A DNA stretch of 64,000 bases from Rouxiella aceris (GTDB taxonomy: Bacteria > Pseudomonadota > Gammaproteobacteria > Enterobacterales > Enterobacteriaceae), in the NCBI RefSeq assembly GCF_012933545.1, contig NZ_JAADJU010000005.1:248001-312000 (forward strand), read 5' to 3'. Made by a program: the position numbers and the translations under genes. Shown piece after piece: positions 55,518 through 64,000 of this stretch; position 1 is the stretch's first letter, and each line of letters starts with the position of its first letter. The notes below the pieces were generated by a model, which saw only the letters and a program-made list of their open reading frames with translations, was not told the DNA's origin and did no database searches.

Positions 55518-56759
55518 ATGAACAGCAGACTTGGCAGAAATTTTTGGATCTACAGATGTGGGCAGATAGCCACCGCGTTGGGATATAGTGCATCATCCAT
55601 TGCCGTTATCTGGTGGGTTTTAGGTGAGTATCAAAAAATGATATACGTATCGTATGTTATTATTCCTCCTTTAATAATTTCAGCGATATCTCAACCATTA
55701 GTTGCCCCTCTCGGTGACCGATTCAATAAGAAGAGATTGCTGCAATATGGGCTGGGTATACAGTTTGTCAGTTATCTCATCGTTGCAGCTATCTTCATTG
55801 TCGGCAAAATGAATATTGCTGTTTTGATTGCATTTGAAATGTTGTCAACGACAGGGAAAATAATTTTTAACTCAGGTTCCATTGGTATTCTTCCTCATCT
55901 TGTTTCAGAAAATGATATTCCTGATGGTATAAATATTACTCAGAGAATTAATTCTGTAATGTCGATACTGGGGGGGGCACTCGGTGGTTCGATGGTCACA
56001 TTTTTAGGAGTGGCAAATTCCTTCTTATTTCTTTCAGTCTGTTTGCTCGTGGCGTTTCTTCTTTGTATGTTGATACATTATTCAGCACAAAGTGAAAATG
56101 CAGGTGCTAATATTTCAACGTGGATGAATGATGTTAAAGATGGATTTAGATATACAATACAAAATCCTGTCGTTTCTGGTTTTTTTATATACAGCATTAT
56201 TATAGGAATTGCCTTTGCTCCAATGACATTGGCGTTTCCATATATAATAAAGGAGATAAATGGTCTCCCCCCACTTTTTGTTGGGTTTTTAACAACAAGT
56301 ATGGGGAGTGGTGTTATATTAGGCTCTTTATGCCTCCCTTATTTAAAAAGGCTTTTTGATAGTAAATATATAGTATATCTGTCATCGACTCTTTTTTTCT
56401 TATCATTATTGTTAGTGGGTGTATATCATCACGTTGTTGTGTTGTTTATAGGACAATTTATTATTGGTTTGTCCAGAAACTGGATAAATGTAACTGTTGA
56501 TTCACTGTTAATGGTTAACCTGCCTAAAGAACTGAGGACAAGAGTTTTATCAAACCTTATGTTTTTTGCTATGATTAACATGCCATTAGCAATGCTTATA
56601 TTTGGTGGTTTAATGGATGCCTTGGGTGTGTATAATATTTTTTTGGTTCTGTCTATGTTATCCTTTGCAGGTATGCTGGCGATTGTATCTAACAAGGGAG
56701 TCAGGGGATTTCTTTCTGCGAAACCAGAGGAAGCAATGGCAATGTTATCCAGGGAGTGA
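55518..56759 (+). CDS. MFS exporter of the RiPP locus
   Basis: This 413-residue major facilitator protein has about twelve membrane spans. The typical loop 2-3 motif is PLGDRFNKKRLLQYG, followed by a SMGSGVILGSLCLPY repeat in the second half. It resembles EntS/macrolide-type exporters. AGGTGGCAG precedes ATG 55518; an upstream in-frame ATG at 55398 is unlikely. It diverges from the precursor/maturase pair and probably exports the finished peptide or confers self-resistance. The frame is intact, unlike the maturase. Confidence 0.85.
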   Translation: MNSRLGRNFWIYRCGQIATALGYSASSIAVIWWVLGEYQKMIYVSYVIIPPLIISAISQPLVAPLGDRFNKKRLLQYGLGIQFVSYLIVAAIFIVGKMNIAVLIAFEMLSTTGKIIFNSGSIGILPHLVSENDIPDGINITQRINSVMSILGGALGGSMVTFLGVANSFLFLSVCLLVAFLLCMLIHYSAQSENAGANISTWMNDVKDGFRYTIQNPVVSGFFIYSIIIGIAFAPMTLAFPYIIKEINGLPPLFVGFLTTSMGSGVILGSLCLPYLKRLFDSKYIVYLSSTLFFLSLLLVGVYHHVVVLFIGQFIIGLSRNWINVTVDSLLMVNLPKELRTRVLSNLMFFAMINMPLAMLIFGGLMDALGVYNIFLVLSMLSFAGMLAIVSNKGVRGFLSAKPEEAMAMLSRE

Positions 56760-56841
56760 AAGCATAACTGGAAAGTTTTATAAAAGAATATATTTATCAT
56801 TTGTGTTCCAGTCTCGACTATAACACCTCTGTATTGCTTCT

Positions 56842-56885
56842 AAAATAGAATCCCTAACAGTCAAGACTAACAGGGATTCTATTTT
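56842..56885. terminator. Bidirectional terminator between MFS exporter and integrase
   Basis: AAAATAGAATCCCT (56842-56855) pairs perfectly with AGGGATTCTATTTT (56872-56885) across 16 bases, with A- and T-runs at both ends, between convergent genes. Confidence 0.9.
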
Positions 56886-56906
56886 CCTGAATGGATAATT
56901 CATATG

Positions 56907-58175
56907 TCAGGCGGCGGTACCGCGCTTTTCTCGTCCAAGGATATAGGGTGGGATATAAGATTCATGACACGTATCCAGATAATCCGACCACCATTGCATC
57001 ATTGCCCGCCGGGCTTCCAGATGTTCCGCCTTATGAATGTATGCCAGACGCACTGTATTACGCTCCTGATGGCTCATCTGGCGTTCCACCACATCCTGCG
57101 ACCATAAACCGGACTCCATTAGGGCACTACATGCCATTGCCCGAAATCCGTGGCCGCAGATTTCATCTTTTGTGTCATAGTCCATCAGGCGTAGCGCCTT
57201 ATTGACTGTGTTTTCGCACATCGGTTTATACGGGTTATGGTCGCCGGGAAAGACCAGTTCGTACTGACCGGATATGTCCTTAATCCTTTTCAGAATGGCG
57301 ACAGTCTGTTCTGAGAGGGGCACGATATGCGGAGTACGCATTTTGGCCCCACGCCCTGAATAACGCACGCCTGCAATGGCTTCACGGGTGGCGGGTATCA
57401 TCCAGATTCTGTTTCTGAAATCAATTTCACGCCAGCGGGCAAAGCGCAGTTCACTGGAGCGGATGAACACATGCAGCGTCAGCAGGACGGCAAGGCGGGT
57501 CAGTTCACGGCCCTGATGATAGCCCTCAATGCGTTCAGTCAGTTCAGGCAGCTGCTCCAGCGGCAGGGCGGGATAGTGGTGTCGGACGGGCGGTGTTGTC
57601 ACACCGTCAAGGTTTGCCGCTGGGTTGCTGTCGATGAATCCCTGATGGACGGCATGGCGCATGATGTTACTAAGATGCTGCCGCGTGCGGGACGCGACTT
57701 CCAACAAACCTTTTCCCTCAATGCCTTTCAGTAGGTCAATGAAATTCCAGGGTTTAAGCTCCGTAACGGACAGGTGGCCAATCACCGGAAAGATATGGTT
57801 ATTCATGCTGGCAAGCAGACGGTCAGCAGTGTTCTGCGACCATTTTTTATTACTCCGGTGCCACGCCAGCGCCAGCGTTTTAAATATTTTCTCCGGTGTG
57901 TGTGAACCACATTCAGCAGACCGCTGTTGAGCAGGGTTGATGTTCAGCGCCAGCATTTTGCGGATACCTTCACGCTGCTGGCGGGCATCAGACAGGGAAA
58001 CAGCAGGATAGGCACCCAGTGCAATGCGGGATTCTTTACCACTGACGCGATACTTGAGATACCAGTGACGGGAGCCGCCCGGTTTGACCAGCAGATACAG
58101 ACCGTGGGAATCGGAGACTTTAAAAGGTTTATTAGTGGGTTTGAGAGTGCGAATTTTCGCGTCGTTAAGAGACAT
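56907..58175 (-). CDS. int: P4/HPI-type tyrosine integrase
   Basis: This 422-residue integrase has the P4-family N-terminal DUF4102-like arm-binding domain (MSLNDAKIRTLKPTNKPFKVSDSHGLYLLVKPGGSRHW), a core-binding domain near 100-200, and catalytic residues Arg (SSELRFARW), His-x-x-Arg (CGHGFRAMA), a second His (SHQERN) and Tyr (RLAYIHKAEH). Integrases of this type insert elements at the 3' end of tRNA genes, asn-tRNA in the Yersinia high-pathogenicity island. It lies 150 bases from attR and tRNA-Asn and is intact, so excision may still be possible. Confidence 0.92.
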   Translation of the reverse strand: MSLNDAKIRTLKPTNKPFKVSDSHGLYLLVKPGGSRHWYLKYRVSGKESRIALGAYPAVSLSDARQQREGIRKMLALNINPAQQRSAECGSHTPEKIFKTLALAWHRSNKKWSQNTADRLLASMNNHIFPVIGHLSVTELKPWNFIDLLKGIEGKGLLEVASRTRQHLSNIMRHAVHQGFIDSNPAANLDGVTTPPVRHHYPALPLEQLPELTERIEGYHQGRELTRLAVLLTLHVFIRSSELRFARWREIDFRNRIWMIPATREAIAGVRYSGRGAKMRTPHIVPLSEQTVAILKRIKDISGQYELVFPGDHNPYKPMCENTVNKALRLMDYDTKDEICGHGFRAMACSALMESGLWSQDVVERQMSHQERNTVRLAYIHKAEHLEARRAMMQWWSDYLDTCHESYIPPYILGREKRGTAA

Positions 58176-58323
58176 TTGGGGGGCACTCCGTCATCGAACC
58201 AACTTGACTCCAAATCTGACCACCAAATTCTCCCGATGCGGAGGGAAAACTGAAAATGCATCGGGAAGACATTTCGCGCTAACTTATTAAATCTGAATTA
58301 CATAATGATTCGAAAAACGGCAT

Positions 58324-58388
58324 AAAAAGCAAAAATCCCACTTAAGTTTCCTTAAGCGGGATTTTCTAAATTTGGCTCCTCTGACTGG
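58324..58388. other. attR direct repeat at tRNA-Asn
   Basis: These 65 bp match 26825-26888 except for one substitution (A for G in the terminator stem) and one extra A. It spans the terminator and 16 bases of the tRNA 3' end, and with attL marks the island boundaries. Confidence 0.92.
58331..58365 (-). terminator. Terminator of tRNA-Asn
   Basis: AATCCCACTTAAG...CTTAAGCGGGATT folds into a stem (one mismatch) with a short loop and A/T-runs on both sides, immediately downstream of the tRNA on the minus strand. Confidence 0.8.
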
Positions 58389-58448
58389 ACTCGAACCAGT
58401 GACATACGGATTAACAGTCCGCCGTTCTACCGACTGAACTACAGAGGA
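58373..58448 (-). tRNA. tRNA-Asn (anticodon GTT)
   Basis: A 76-base tRNA including the encoded CCA. It has the D-arm GTTCAGTCGGTAGAAC, anticodon loop CTGTTAATC (GTT), T-loop GGTTCGAGTCC and acceptor stem TCCTCTG/CAGAGGA. It is intact and is the integration site of the island to its left. Confidence 0.97.
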
Positions 58449-58623
58449 ATCGTTTGAACGGGCGAATAATAGCGATTGCCGCCACGCATGTCAAAGCACA
58501 ACTGCAAAATTATGATCGACTGCTGCTAGTTTGTTCAAGCTGTTGAGATTTTTGCCAAAAACGTCGGTAAGTGGCTTGAAAACGGCTATCACTGGCCGAC
58601 GTTGCTGTTTTATACCTTGATCG

Positions 58624-59832
58624 TCAGGCTAAGGCGGCGCAGGCGCGGACTATTCTTTCGCAGGCGTCATCCAGCCGTTGGTCATCGATGGCATAGGCAA
58701 TGCGTAAATAAGAGGCGGCACCAAAGGCCGAACCATGCAGGGTAGCGACGTGTGCGGCATCCAGCAGATATTCCACAAAATCGACGTCGCTATTCAAAGT
58801 GACTCCCTGAGGGGTGGTTTTGCCCATCATGCCTGCACAATTGGCGAAAACATAAAATGCACCCGGCGGCAGGTCAGCGCTTAATCCGTCGATCTGGGCA
58901 ATGCAGGCCATCATTTTTTGACGTCGTTTATCGAGAATATTTCGCCAGTCAGCCAGAAAACCATTGTCTTGTTGCAGGGCAACGACGGTGGCGGCCTGCG
59001 AAATTGAGCTGGGGTTGGAGGTGCTTTGCGATTGCAGGATCTGCATGGCGGCAATCAGCCACGCCGGGCCCCCGGCATAACCGAGACGCCAGCCGGTCAT
59101 TGAATAACCTTTGGACACGCCGTTAACGGTAAGAATGCGGTCCAGCAAACGCGGTTCCACCTGCGCCAGGGTAACAAACTGGGCAGGGGGATGGCAGATA
59201 TGCTCATAGATATCGTCAGCCATAATCAGCACCTGCGGCGCGGCCAGCAGCACGTCAGCCAGTGCGCGTAATTCCTGATGATTATAGACAGCGCCGGTAG
59301 GGTTATTCGGCGAGTTAAGGATCAGCCAGCGGGTATCTTCGGTGATCGCGGCGGCAAGATCGGCGGCCTGCAGTTTCCAGCCATCTTGTTCTTTACAGGG
59401 CACAATCCGCGACTCGCCGTCTGCCAGCGAGACCATATCGGGATAGGAGACCCAATAGGGGGCCGGGATAATTACCTCTTTGCCCGCCGATACTGTTGCC
59501 AGCAAGGCATTGAAGATCAATTGTTTGGCGCCGCTGCCGGCAATGACTTCATTTTCCTGATAGTTGAGTTGGTTCTCGCGGGCAAACTTGTTGATAATCG
59601 CCTTTTTCAGGGCGGCAGTACCGGCTACTGCCGTGTATTTGGTGTCACCTTGTACAATGGCGTCGATGCCTGCCTGCTTGATATGGTCCGGGGTATCAAA
59701 GTCCAGCTCGCCTTCACCCAGATTGATCACATCCACTCCGGCAGCAGACAGAGCGCGTACCCGGTCGGAAATAACAGCCGTCGGCGATGGACGAACACGT
59801 CGCAGCCTTGGCGCAATAAATTCAGCTGACAT
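58624..59832 (-). CDS. PLP-dependent class I aminotransferase
   Basis: This 402-residue fold-type I aminotransferase has SGAKQLIFNAL (cofactor phosphate site), LNSPNNPTGAVY, a MADDIYEHI Asp for the pyridine ring, VSKGYSMTGWRLGY with the Schiff-base lysine, and an Arg for the substrate carboxylate (SYLRIAYA). It resembles aspartate/aromatic aminotransferases of the AspB/PatA group. AAGGGC precedes ATG 59832; ATG 59889 would add a poor 19-residue tail. It is divergent from the amidotransferase at 60026. Confidence 0.9.
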   Translation of the reverse strand: MSAEFIAPRLRRVRPSPTAVISDRVRALSAAGVDVINLGEGELDFDTPDHIKQAGIDAIVQGDTKYTAVAGTAALKKAIINKFARENQLNYQENEVIAGSGAKQLIFNALLATVSAGKEVIIPAPYWVSYPDMVSLADGESRIVPCKEQDGWKLQAADLAAAITEDTRWLILNSPNNPTGAVYNHQELRALADVLLAAPQVLIMADDIYEHICHPPAQFVTLAQVEPRLLDRILTVNGVSKGYSMTGWRLGYAGGPAWLIAAMQILQSQSTSNPSSISQAATVVALQQDNGFLADWRNILDKRRQKMMACIAQIDGLSADLPPGAFYVFANCAGMMGKTTPQGVTLNSDVDFVEYLLDAAHVATLHGSAFGAASYLRIAYAIDDQRLDDACERIVRACAALA

Positions 59833-60025
59833 CTTTTGCCCTTTTCTAAGATAAAAACAATATTGTATTATGTGAATCAAATAAACCAATTTAAACTACC
59901 ATGGCTTTATCAAGATTGCTCATGGTTTCTGCGGATTGAGCAGAGGTTTTTCAAGCAGCCCTGGCAGGGATATCGATAAAGATAACCCTGATTTCCTCTA
60001 TTTTTTATCAAGTTAAGTAGGGTAT

Positions 60026-61231
60026 ATGGCACTGACATTTGTGGCACATAACACCCCCGAACCGGCGTTGTATGGCGCGATGGCCTCGATCCTGGCTGAT
60101 TCGCGCCAGCAAGCCCTGGCGCATTTGCCGGTGCAATGGGACCGGCAGCGCTATGCGGATGCCTGTCAGCATGTGATTGCGCAAGGGGAATTGGTTACCA
60201 GCGGCTTGCTGTGGCGGGAACGTATTAGCGGTATCTCTGCCGGTAAAGTCTGGCGTCTGGACGAACTTCTTAGTCAGCATGGTGGTAAAGACTGGGTGAT
60301 CCCATTAGGGCCTGCGCAGTTGGCGACGTTTAGCCGTCTGGCGCGAGAGGTGCGCGACTATGGCGTCGATTATGAGTTGATTCAGGTCGATCGCGCGCAT
60401 CAGGGCTATCAGTTTAGCCGTCTGGCCAACGACGAAGGGGCTCAGGCGTACTGGTGGCGCGATCGCTTTGGTCGCTGGAGTGCCAACCAGGCCATATTGC
60501 CACCGGCAACAAGCGGAAGGCTGCTGCGCATTGCGCTAATTGGCAGCCATCAGGATCAGGCCGAAAGCTATCCGGCCACCCTGGCGGCGCTGGGGGATGC
60601 CGCCGATGCCCTTGCCGTGGGCGTAGAGATGATTTACCTGTCACCGCAAACGCTGGAGGGTTCGCTGCACAACCTGCTGCGTGATATCGATGGTGTGCTG
60701 TTGCCCGGCGGTTCAGATATGCGCAATGTGGCCGGACAAATTGCAGTCGCGCACTACTGTCTCAGTCACGCCGTGCCGGTGCTGGGCCTTTGCCTGGGCA
60801 TGCAGACGATGACAACGGCGGTGATCCAGCAGATGTCCGGCAGCGACAGCGCCAATCTCGCCGAAGCCGATCCGCAGGCACCAGTGAAAACGTTTGTGCC
60901 ACTGAGTGACACGCCGGGACAACCCGTGCATCGTCTGGGCGATCGACTGATGAAGATGCGCGCGGGTACGCAGCTGGCGGCGATCCTCGGCGAGGAATTT
61001 ACGCTGCGCTATAACCACCGTTTCCATTTAAACCCGCTGTTTAAGGAGGATCTGCACGCCTTTGGCCTGACGATTGCTGCCAGCGATCTTAGTGGCACCA
61101 TTGCGGATGGCATTGAACATAGTGCGCATCCTTTCTATATAGGTGTACAGGGGCATCCGGAATTAAGTTCGTCGCCGCAAAAGCCTCATCCCTTGATCAG
61201 CGCATTTGTGCAGGCGGCCGGAAAAGGTTGA
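60026..61231 (+). CDS. CTP-synthase C-terminal-like class I glutamine amidotransferase
   Basis: This is a 401-residue protein. The C-terminal half is a class I glutamine amidotransferase: GVLLPGGSDMRN, nucleophile Cys in PVLGLCLGMQTM, and a His/Glu pair in YIGVQGHPELSS, as in CTP synthase. There is no synthetase domain; the N-terminal about 160 residues are unique to this group ('CTP synthase C-terminal region-related'). The ammonia acceptor is unknown. Its divergence from an aminotransferase suggests shared amino-acid metabolism. Confidence 0.82.
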   Translation: MALTFVAHNTPEPALYGAMASILADSRQQALAHLPVQWDRQRYADACQHVIAQGELVTSGLLWRERISGISAGKVWRLDELLSQHGGKDWVIPLGPAQLATFSRLAREVRDYGVDYELIQVDRAHQGYQFSRLANDEGAQAYWWRDRFGRWSANQAILPPATSGRLLRIALIGSHQDQAESYPATLAALGDAADALAVGVEMIYLSPQTLEGSLHNLLRDIDGVLLPGGSDMRNVAGQIAVAHYCLSHAVPVLGLCLGMQTMTTAVIQQMSGSDSANLAEADPQAPVKTFVPLSDTPGQPVHRLGDRLMKMRAGTQLAAILGEEFTLRYNHRFHLNPLFKEDLHAFGLTIAASDLSGTIADGIEHSAHPFYIGVQGHPELSSSPQKPHPLISAFVQAAGKG

Positions 61232-61281
61232 TCTGCGCAGATGTGCGCGATGTCGCATAGCGGCATTTTGTTCGTCTGCTT

Positions 61282-61300
61282 ATGTTTCAGATTGAAACAT
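61282..61300. promoter_or_regulatory. Palindrome ATGTTTCA-GAT-TGAAACAT
   Basis: Perfect 8-bp arms with a 3-base centre lie 50 bases after the amidotransferase stop and upstream of its terminator. It may be a regulator site or part of the terminator structure; no regulator is assigned. Confidence 0.45.
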
Positions 61301-61308
61301 CGATAGCT

Positions 61309-61340
61309 AATAACGTTCCATTGTGGAACGTTATTTTTAT
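61309..61340 (+). terminator. Terminator of the amidotransferase gene
   Basis: AATAACGTTCCA (61309-61320) and TGGAACGTTATT (61324-61335) pair perfectly around TTG, followed by a T-rich tail. Confidence 0.9.
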
Positions 61341-61444
61341 TTCTATTTTTCTCTATTTTTTTCCATATAGTGTTTCTAATTGCACGAGGTAAGTACCCTA
61401 CGCAATGCCTTCAATAATGAATATATTAAAAAAAGGAGTTTTAT

Positions 61445-62548
61445 ATGTTAAAGGTAATTCAATCTCCATCTAAATATATCCAGGGCGCAGGCGCGCTTAA
61501 TGAAATCGGTAATGCAGTAAAACTGTTGGGTAAAAATTTCTTTATTATTCTCGATGAGCCGGTAAAAAAAGTTACCGGTGATGCCATTGCCAGCAGTTTT
61601 TATCATAACAATATCGAATATCATTTTGGCCATTTTAATGGTGAATGTTCGCGTAAAGAGATCGAGCGTCTGACCGCCGAAATGAAAACCCATGGCTGCG
61701 ATGCCGTTATCGGCGTCGGTGGGGGTAAAACCCTCGATACGGCAAAAGCCATTTCCTATTATCAGCGTATTCCAGTGGTGGTGGTGCCGACTATCGCGTC
61801 TACCGATGCCCCGACCAGTGCATTGTCAGTTATTTACAATGAAGAGGGCGAATTTGAAGAATATCTGATCTACCCGAAAAATCCGGATTTGGTGGTAATC
61901 GACAGTGCGGTGGTAGCGAAAGCGCCGGTGCGCCTGTTTGTTGCCGGGATGGGCGATGCGCTGTCCACCTATTTTGAAGCACAGGCCTGTTTTGAAGCCC
62001 GCGCGGTGAGCATGGCTGGCGGTGGCTCCACCCTGGCGGCGCTGGCGTTGGCCAAACTCTGTTATGAAACCCTGATTGAAGAGGGGCTGAAGGCCAAACT
62101 GGCGGTTGAGTCCGGAGTGGTCACCGAAGCGGTTGAGCGGATTATTGAAGCCAACACCTACTTGAGCGGGATCGGTTTTGAAAGCAGCGGTCTGGCTGCT
62201 GCCCACGCCATCCATAATGGATTTACGGTGCTGGAAGAGTGTCACTCACTGTATCACGGCGAAAAAGTGGCCTTTGGTACCTTGACGCAATTAGTGCTGC
62301 AAAATAGCAGCAAGGCACAAATTAATTGCGTGATGGAATTCTGCCATCAGGTAGGACTGCCCATTACATTAAAAGAAATGAAAGTTGAAGGCGATCTGAC
62401 ACAGAAAATCCGTGCTGTTGCCGAAGCCAGCTGCGCCGAAGGTGAAACTATTCATAATATGCCGTTCCCGGTCACTGCCGAAGCAGTATATGCAGCAATA
62501 GTTTCTGCGGATGCGCTGGGTAGAAATTATCTTGCATCCAGAAGCTAA
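61445..62548 (+). CDS. gldA: Glycerol dehydrogenase
   Basis: This 367-residue NAD-dependent dehydrogenase has the group III metal fold: GVGGGKTLDTAKA for NAD, PTIASTDAPTSALSVIYN, and the zinc ligands in AGMGDALSTYFEAQ (Asp), AAHAIHNGF (His) and LYHGEKVAFG (His). It oxidises glycerol to dihydroxyacetone in the cytoplasm. AAAAAAGGAG lies before the ATG. It is followed by dhaK and dhaL, so the operon converts glycerol to dihydroxyacetone and then to dihydroxyacetone phosphate. Confidence 0.93.
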   Translation: MLKVIQSPSKYIQGAGALNEIGNAVKLLGKNFFIILDEPVKKVTGDAIASSFYHNNIEYHFGHFNGECSRKEIERLTAEMKTHGCDAVIGVGGGKTLDTAKAISYYQRIPVVVVPTIASTDAPTSALSVIYNEEGEFEEYLIYPKNPDLVVIDSAVVAKAPVRLFVAGMGDALSTYFEAQACFEARAVSMAGGGSTLAALALAKLCYETLIEEGLKAKLAVESGVVTEAVERIIEANTYLSGIGFESSGLAAAHAIHNGFTVLEECHSLYHGEKVAFGTLTQLVLQNSSKAQINCVMEFCHQVGLPITLKEMKVEGDLTQKIRAVAEASCAEGETIHNMPFPVTAEAVYAAIVSADALGRNYLASRS

Positions 62549-62575
62549 TCATTATTTTAAATATAGAGGCATAAG

Positions 62576-63646
62576 ATGAAAAAGCTGATTAATAGCGTCG
62601 AGACTGTATTAAAGGAACAGATCGCTGGCCTGGTTGCGGCGCATAATGAACTTATTCTTAATGAAGAGCCTTTATTTGTTACCCGCCGCACGCCGGCGGG
62701 GCAAGGCAAAGTGGCGCTGATGTCTGGCGGTGGCAGTGGGCATGAACCTATGCATTGCGGCTATATCGGTGCAGGTATGCTTGATGGTGCCTGCCCGGGG
62801 GAAATTTTTACCTCACCCACCCCGGACCAGATGTTTGAGTGCGGTCAGTCCATCGATAACGGTGCGGGTGTGCTGCTGCTGATTAAAAATTACACCGGCG
62901 ACGTGCTGAATTTCGAAACCGCCGCCGAATTATTGCATGCCAATGATACCCAGGTGGCAACGCTGACCATTGACGACGATGTGGCAGTAAAAGACAGCTT
63001 ATACACCGCTGGCCGTCGCGGGGTAGCCAACACGGTGATTATCGAGAAACTGCTGGGTGCAGCGGCGGTCCGCGGTTATTCACTGGACCAGTGCGTAGAG
63101 TTGGGGCAAAAGATCAATAATCAGGGGCATTCCCTGGGCATTGCGCTGGCGGCTTGTACCGTGCCCGCAGCGGGAAAACCCTCGTTTATCCTCGCCGATA
63201 ATGAAATGGAGTTTGGCGTGGGTATTCATGGTGAACCCGGCATTGAGCGCCGTCAATTTACCAACCTCAATGACACCGTCGACGCCATGTTCCATACGCT
63301 GATCGCCCACGGCGATTATCAACGCAAACTGCGTCAATGGGATCGCGCAGCGGGGGACTGGGTCGAAACGCTGCAAAGCAAACAGGCGCTGAAAAAAGGC
63401 GATCGCGTGATCGCCATGGTCAACAACCTGGGTTCAACACCGCTGTCGGAGCTTTATGCGTTATGGTCACGGCTGGCGCACTGCTGCAGCGAGTTTGGTC
63501 TGCAGGTTGAGCGGCAGTTGGTGGGGTCTTATTGTACTTCGCTGGATATGCAGGGGGTGTCCATTACCCTGGTCAAGGTCGATGATGAATTGTTATCTCT
63601 GTGGGATGAGCCGGTAAATACCCCGGCACTGCGTTGGGGCTGCTAA
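62576..63646 (+). CDS. dhaK: Dihydroxyacetone kinase subunit DhaK
   Basis: This 356-residue protein has SGGGSGHEPMHCGYIGAGMLDGA near the N-terminus. GVGIHGEPGIERR places His at residue 218, the residue that binds dihydroxyacetone covalently in E. coli DhaK. It works with DhaL, which holds ADP/ATP. It follows gldA by 27 bases. Confidence 0.94.
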   Translation: MKKLINSVETVLKEQIAGLVAAHNELILNEEPLFVTRRTPAGQGKVALMSGGGSGHEPMHCGYIGAGMLDGACPGEIFTSPTPDQMFECGQSIDNGAGVLLLIKNYTGDVLNFETAAELLHANDTQVATLTIDDDVAVKDSLYTAGRRGVANTVIIEKLLGAAAVRGYSLDQCVELGQKINNQGHSLGIALAACTVPAAGKPSFILADNEMEFGVGIHGEPGIERRQFTNLNDTVDAMFHTLIAHGDYQRKLRQWDRAAGDWVETLQSKQALKKGDRVIAMVNNLGSTPLSELYALWSRLAHCCSEFGLQVERQLVGSYCTSLDMQGVSITLVKVDDELLSLWDEPVNTPALRWGC

Positions 63647-63663
63647 AGGCGGGAGAAAGTGAA

Positions 63664-64000
63664 ATGGAATTGACGAAACAACAAATTGTCAGTTGGTTAG
63701 AGCGTTGCGCGGTGATGTTTGCCGAGCAACGGGATTTTCTGACGCAACTTGATAGCGATATCGGTGACGGCGACCATGGTCTCAATATGAACCGTGGCTT
63801 TAATAAGGTGATGGAAAAATTGCCTTCTGTTGCCGATAAAGACATCGGTTTTATTCTAAAAACTACCGGTATGACCTTGCTGGCCAGCATTGGCGGTGCC
63901 AGCGGTCCGCTGTTTGGCACTTTTTTTATCCGCGCGGCGCAAAGCACCGATGCCAAACAAAGTCTCAACATTGACGAGGTTCATCAAATGTTGAGCGATG
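63664..64000 (+). CDS. dhaL: Dihydroxyacetone kinase subunit DhaL, cut by window end
   Basis: About 112 codons are visible from ATG 63664, with GGGAGA upstream. SDIGDGDHGLNMNRG provides the magnesium-binding aspartates of DhaL and its nucleotide-binding barrel begins; SIGGASGPLFGTFF follows. DhaL carries the nucleotide that phosphorylates DhaK-bound dihydroxyacetone. A phosphotransferase partner (DhaM) would be expected further on but is outside the window. Confidence 0.93.
   Translation, partial: MELTKQQIVSWLERCAVMFAEQRDFLTQLDSDIGDGDHGLNMNRGFNKVMEKLPSVADKDIGFILKTTGMTLLASIGGASGPLFGTFFIRAAQSTDAKQSLNIDEVHQMLSD

Larger units (their letters stand above)
26825..58388. mobile_element. Mobilizable genomic island integrated at tRNA-Asn
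   Basis: This is a ~31.5 kb segment between two near-identical direct repeats. The right repeat overlaps the 3' end of an intact tRNA-Asn, and a P4/HPI-type integrase lies beside it. It carries a MOBC relaxase, a coupling protein, a palindrome-rich candidate oriT and antirestriction debris, with no conjugation pilus genes, so transfer would need a helper. The cargo is dominated by defence-like genes and a RiPP locus. Internal IS copies and broken genes show that it is old or repeatedly reshuffled. Confidence 0.85.

Noticed and set aside
26825..58388. Island as a prophage
   Set aside because: No capsid, tail, terminase or lysis genes; the mobility genes are relaxase and coupling protein.

Overview
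The window is enterobacterial chromosome. The evidence is an intact cecR-ybhGFSR efflux operon, a gldA-dhaK-dhaL glycerol/dihydroxyacetone operon, an Escherichia-type tRNA-Asn(GUU), Rpn-type nucleases and a P4/HPI-type integrase at asn-tRNA. The gene mix would suit the Serratia/Yersinia/Rahnella side of Enterobacterales, but no single gene fixes the genus.

Layout. (1) 1-15.9 kb, a patchwork of metabolic and regulatory genes. It holds the 3' part of an Rpn nuclease gene with a 36-bp in-frame repeat, a LysE exporter, a solitary cytochrome P450 followed by Rpn and MipA debris, an NAD(P)H-binding protein, two LysR regulators, a SnoaL-like protein / iron alcohol dehydrogenase / SDR cluster, an HSL-type esterase, and a periplasmic molybdopterin oxidoreductase + cytochrome b + MXKDX peptide cluster divergent from a two-component system. 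An orphan, frameshifted ccdB toxin remnant ends it. (2) 15.9-21.6 kb, cecR and the YbhGFSR exporter. (3) 21.6-26.8 kb, a decayed accessory zone: AraC and IS256-family fragments, three tandem Gly/Asn-rich secreted mini-proteins, a type VI secretion effector remnant with an in-frame stop, an intact DUF6708-like membrane protein, and a dead IS3 element.

(4) About 26.83-58.39 kb is a ~31.5 kb integrated island. It is bounded by a 64/65-bp direct repeat made of the 3' end of tRNA-Asn plus its terminator, and a tyrosine integrase lies next to the intact tRNA. It carries a CloDF13-like MOBC relaxase (MobC) and coupling protein (MobB), a palindrome-rich candidate oriT and a broken ardC, but no type IV secretion genes, so it looks mobilizable rather than self-transmissible. 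Much of the cargo resembles phage defence: an FRG-domain protein next to a nuclease-vWA fusion, a three-gene dynamin-like GTPase operon ending in a coiled-coil membrane protein, a HEPN-motif protein, AbiH, a three-gene operon (NdpA-like protein, GapS4a-like nuclease, unknown protein), and a truncated OLD-type ATPase. Several IS3 copies and frameshifted small genes show heavy turnover.

The most distinctive cargo is at 53.9-56.8 kb, a compact RiPP locus: a previously unmarked 39-residue precursor-like ORF, a radical SAM/SPASM maturase broken by a 7-bp tandem duplication, and a divergent MFS exporter. (5) 58.4-64 kb is ordinary chromosome: tRNA-Asn, a PLP aminotransferase, a CTP-synthase-like amidotransferase, and gldA-dhaK-dhaL, with dhaL running off the window end.
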